7,818 bases of DNA from the NCBI GenBank assembly GCA_021777685.1, contig JAJYDH010000312.1:1-7818 (forward strand), written 5' to 3'. Position numbers and translations under genes: made by a program. The notes beneath the pieces are model-generated. The model was not told the origin of the DNA. It searched no databases and was given only the letters and a program-made list of their open reading frames with translations. This stretch comes from Planctomycetota bacterium. Its GTDB lineage: Bacteria > Planctomycetota > Planctomycetia > Isosphaerales > Isosphaeraceae. Below, one piece after another: positions 5,497 through 7,818 of the stretch. Each line of letters begins with the position of its first letter. The stretch's first letter is position 1.

Positions 5497-7511
5497 TTAC
5501 GGACCTCCAGCTTGACCAGGCTGTTGTGGAAGAACCCCGACTGCTCGGAGTTGCCCGGGTCGTGCCGGTAGCGGTCGCCGTCGAGGAGGAATTTGTACTC
5601 GTGCGAGCCGGGGTCGAGGACGACCTTCGCGGCGTAGAACCCCTTCGCATCCGGCCCGACCATCGGCAGGGCCTTGTCCTTCCATCCGGTGAAGGTGCCC
5701 ACGAGCGCGACCGTCTTCGCCGGCACGTCGGGCTTGTAGCGGAACGTGACCTCGGACTTGCCGTCGTCCAGGTGCCGCACGGCCGGGCCTCCCTGGGTGA
5801 GATCCTGTTCAAGCAGGGCGTAATTGAGGTAGCCGACGAGCATCTCGTCCTTGGTCTGCTCGCCGAAGGTGACGAGGCGTTTGGGGTTGGGGTTGTTGGG
5901 GTTATCGGCCGAGTTGTCGAAGTGGCCCTCGCAGTGGAGGACCGTCCCCTCGGGCATGACCTTGGGCTCGGCGAGGACGTAGAGGTTCTGCCAGTCGAAC
6001 TCGTAGCGGGGGACGTCGAGCAGGACCTCGCGACGGCCGTCGGGATACTCGGCCTCGAACCGCATCGACTTGCCCCTCAGGTGCATGTGGGGCATCATCG
6101 AATAGAGGATGCCGGCCTGGTCGAACCGGAAGTCGGCCCGCGAGACGTAGTCGGCCGCGCCGGGCGGGATTCTCAGGCGGAAGTCGAGCGCCATGCCCGA
6201 CTTGAGATCCTTGCGGACGGTCGAGGGGTCGGCGAAGCACAGGCCGATCTTGCTCCGGTCGACCTGCTTCGTCCCCTTCGGCGTGTAGTGGAGCTGGAAC
6301 TTGAGCTTCGAGCCGGCGGGGACCCGCCGGGCGACGCCCTCGGGCAGGATGCGCGGGGGCATCCCGGGGGCGTAGGCGGCCAGGAAGTCGCCGCCGGACT
6401 CGTCGGACCCCTTCGCCCCGGGCGGGATGACGGTGACGACCAGGTGGTGGACCACCGAGGCATTACCCGGCCGGACCTGCGAGGCCCTGACCCAGACGTC
6501 CTTCGTCAGCTTGGGGTCGATGGTGATGTTCTGGTAGGGCATGACGCCCTCGGCGGGGATCTCGACCGCTTCCGGCATCTCCAGGATGAGGTCGGGTTTG
6601 GGGATCCGCCAGCCTTCGGGATACCGGGCGGGGGGCGGGAGGTCGGCCGGATTTCCCTCGGGGGCGCCCGCGGCGACCCAGGCGTCGAGGGCCCGCTTCT
6701 CGTCGGGGGTCAGGCGGGCGTCGTTGGCGAACTTGCCGTGCACGGGCGAGGCGTGCCAGGGGGGCATCCGCCCCTCGTCGACGACCTCGGCGATCATGCT
6801 CGACCAGCCGGCGGCCTGGCGGTAGTCGGTCAGCGAGAACGGGGCGATCTCGCCCGGCCGGTGGCAGGAGACGCAGCGATCCTGCAAGATCCGCGCGACC
6901 TGCTTCGAATAGGTGACGTCTCCCTTGCCTTCCGGCTTCGAGGCCCGGCCGATCTTGCAGCCGGCCGCCTCGGTCCTGGGCGTGGCGACGGGCCGGCCGC
7001 CGAGCAGGGCCTCGATGGCGTCGGCCAGGTCGTGCGCGGTCGGCGCCGGGCGATGGACGCCGATGGCGTACTGGTCGTCGACCCGCCCTCGATAGCGGAC
7101 GGCCCGGGACTCGTCGAGGACGAAGACCTCGGGCGTCCGCTCGGCCCCGAGGCGGTCGGCCAGGTCGTTGCCGACGTCCTTGAGGATCGGGAACGGCAGG
7201 GCGTGGGCGTCGGCGAACCGGCCGATCGCGACGGGCCCATCCTGCTGGTTGGCGTCGACCGCGTAGAACCGCACCCCCCGCCTCTCGAAGCGTCGGGCCA
7301 GCTCGGCGAGCCTCGGGGCGTAAGCCTCGGCCAGGGGGCACTCGACCCCGACGAACGCCAGGACAACGAGCTTGCCCTCGCGGGCCTCTTCGAGGGCGTG
7401 CCAGGCCCCCCGGTGGTCCTGGAGCCGGAAGTCGACCGGGACCTTCGAGGCCGGCCCGGCCTGGGCTAATTCCGAGGCGATGAGCCAGAGGACAAGTCCC
7501 GGGACGGTCAT
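5493..7511 (-). CDS. Exported redoxin - cytochrome c - PHM-like copper monooxygenase - CBM48 fusion protein
   Basis: A 672-residue protein. Residues 1-18 form a short hydrophobic export signal lacking an N-terminal positive charge. Residues about 24-170 are a thioredoxin-fold redoxin/AhpC-TSA domain with one cysteine (C58 in VGVECPLA) and a TP at 126-127, not a CxxC. Residues about 198-290 carry a c-type haem site (CVSCH, 213-217) and a likely distal Met (RMPPW, M249). Residues about 325-570 match the two-domain core of peptidylglycine alpha-hydroxylating monooxygenase: HH at 355-356 and H408 (LHYT) fit CuA; H475 and H477 (PHMHLRG) and M557 (QTKDEM) fit CuB. Residues about 590-672 (VGTFTGW, GSHEYKFLLDG, DPGN) match the AMPK/CBM48 carbohydrate-binding fold. 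Such proteins are uncharacterised; substrate and electron donor are unknown. The ATG at 7511 has only a weak GAGG upstream, and a longer N-terminus would run into intergenic repeats. Confidence 0.88.
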   Translation of the reverse strand: MTVPGLVLWLIASELAQAGPASKVPVDFRLQDHRGAWHALEEAREGKLVVLAFVGVECPLAEAYAPRLAELARRFERRGVRFYAVDANQQDGPVAIGRFADAHALPFPILKDVGNDLADRLGAERTPEVFVLDESRAVRYRGRVDDQYAIGVHRPAPTAHDLADAIEALLGGRPVATPRTEAAGCKIGRASKPEGKGDVTYSKQVARILQDRCVSCHRPGEIAPFSLTDYRQAAGWSSMIAEVVDEGRMPPWHASPVHGKFANDARLTPDEKRALDAWVAAGAPEGNPADLPPPARYPEGWRIPKPDLILEMPEAVEIPAEGVMPYQNITIDPKLTKDVWVRASQVRPGNASVVHHLVVTVIPPGAKGSDESGGDFLAAYAPGMPPRILPEGVARRVPAGSKLKFQLHYTPKGTKQVDRSKIGLCFADPSTVRKDLKSGMALDFRLRIPPGAADYVSRADFRFDQAGILYSMMPHMHLRGKSMRFEAEYPDGRREVLLDVPRYEFDWQNLYVLAEPKVMPEGTVLHCEGHFDNSADNPNNPNPKRLVTFGEQTKDEMLVGYLNYALLEQDLTQGGPAVRHLDDGKSEVTFRYKPDVPAKTVALVGTFTGWKDKALPMVGPDAKGFYAAKVVLDPGSHEYKFLLDGDRYRHDPGNSEQSGFFHNSLVKLEVRK
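5503..5508 (-). promoter_or_regulatory. Ribosome binding site and GTGA coupling site of the propeller gene
   Basis: GGAGGT on the minus strand (5508-5503) ends 6 bases before the GTG start (5496-5494). The start overlaps the TGA stop of the upstream gene (5495-5493) in a GTGA tetranucleotide. This fixes the start, although it is not ATG, and predicts translational coupling. Confidence 0.8.
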
Positions 7512-7613
7512 GGTCGGGGCCTCGCTCGCGGTCTTTCGGGGGCGGGAAGGAAGCGGCTCGATCGTAGCACATCTGTCCGACGGAATGCGAGGGCGGGCCC
7601 GGTGCCTTCCGGG

Positions 7614-7759
7614 CGAATTGTCGGGGTTGTTCAAAGGTCGCGCCGCAATCCTCCGCCCCCCACTCCATCCCCCCCGCAAGGGGGAGGGTGGGGGTGAGAG
7701 GTCCCGTCGTTCGAGCAAAGACCTTTGAACAATCCTGGACGAATTGTCTGGAGGATTGC
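7614..7759. repeat. Composite palindromic repeat (REP/MITE-like) with GCAA-looped core hairpin
   Basis: The outer arms TTGTTCAAAGGTC (7627-7639) and GACCTTTGAACAA (7720-7732) are a perfect 13-bp inverted repeat. Between them lies an imperfect GC-rich hairpin (about 7661-7696) whose tip is CCCCC-GCAA-GGGGG (7671-7684). A 9-bp direct repeat, CGAATTGTC, flanks the whole at 7614-7622 and 7740-7748. A crossing 10-bp inverted pair (GCAATCCTCC 7645-7654, GGAGGATTGC 7750-7759) shows that sequence of one family occurs on both sides. No transposase is encoded. The nested layout resembles paired REP units or a small non-autonomous element. Confidence 0.7.
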
Positions 7760-7783
7760 AAAGTCCGTTCGGGACTTCTCTCC

Positions 7784-7818
7784 GGTAGGGTGGGTGAGCG
7801 GTGGCGAAACCCAGCAAT
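7784..7818. repeat. Dispersed GTAGGGTGGGT-type repeat, cut by the window end
   Basis: The sequence GGTAGGGTGGGTGAGCGG followed by TGGCGAAACCCAGCAAT contains an inverted pair TGGGT (7791-7795) and ACCCA (7809-7813). From general knowledge, GTAGGGTGGGT...GCGAAACCCA elements are common intergenic repeats in cyanobacteria, planctomycetes and other bacteria. It may extend past 7818. Confidence 0.5.

Larger units (their letters stand above)
7512..7818. other. Non-coding, repeat-rich region upstream of the minus-strand operon
   Basis: No supported gene: the minus-strand frame stays open to the window end only because GC-rich DNA has few stops, and its translation is made of repeat sequence. The first 100 bases (7512-7610) should contain the operon promoter. 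A minus-strand TACGAT (7566-7561) could be a -10 element, but no good -35 is seen. The remainder is occupied by the composite palindrome at 7614-7759 and a second dispersed repeat at 7784-7818, which may continue beyond the window. Confidence 0.6.

Noticed and set aside
5526..7469. 647-codon plus-strand open frame opposite the oxygenase gene
   Set aside because: The minus-strand product has clear domains and metal-binding motifs, while the plus-strand translation is a low-complexity Val/Gly/Asp/Arg-rich shadow.
7512..7817. Extension of the oxygenase reading frame to the window end
   Set aside because: The added 102 residues translate palindromic repeats and precede the export signal that begins at the ATG at 7511.
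7614..7818. CRISPR array
   Set aside because: The repeats are inverted and irregular, with no evenly spaced unit and no cas gene nearby.

Overview
The window looks like a chromosomal segment of a high-GC planctomycete, probably of the Isosphaeraceae type. The reasons are the strong G/C bias at third codon positions, frequent GTG starts, an N-terminal motif typical of planctomycete exported proteins (RRPVVESLETREVLS), a redoxin/cytochrome c/copper-monooxygenase fusion of a kind found in Planctomycetes and Acidobacteria, and intergenic regions full of palindromic dispersed repeats. The assignment comes from reading the sequence and has not been checked by any search.

Layout: 1-320 is a non-coding leader with one dispersed palindrome and a small hairpin. 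A plus-strand block follows: an SRPBCC/AHSA1-like protein (321-728), thymidylate kinase tmk (848-1501) and the DNA polymerase III delta' subunit holB (1473-2510). tmk and holB overlap by 29 bases and form the widespread tmk-holB pair for dTTP supply and clamp loading. A 528-base spacer (2511-3038) carries a 20-bp inverted repeat, a lower-GC stretch, a promoter-like sequence and a perfect 13-bp hairpin. It leads into a small exported, cysteine-free, helical protein (3039-3644).

A strong GC hairpin at 3653-3690 lies between that gene and a convergent minus-strand operon. The operon is transcribed from about 7511 down to 3703. Its first gene (7511-5493) encodes a 672-residue exported multidomain protein. 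In order it has a thioredoxin-fold redoxin domain, a CxxCH haem motif, a peptidylglycine-monooxygenase-like two-copper core with all six expected copper ligands visible, and a C-terminal CBM48/AMPK-type carbohydrate-binding domain. Its stop codon overlaps the GTG start of the second gene (5496-3703). That gene encodes a 597-residue secreted protein with a carboxypeptidase-regulatory-like beta domain followed by a probable beta-propeller resembling glycosidase-like folds. The pair is the most interesting part of the window: a candidate extracytoplasmic oxidative system, perhaps acting on or attached to carbohydrate.

The last 307 bases (7512-7818), upstream of the operon, hold at least two dispersed repeats, one of them a composite palindrome. 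I see no tRNA, rRNA, CRISPR array, transposase or phage gene.
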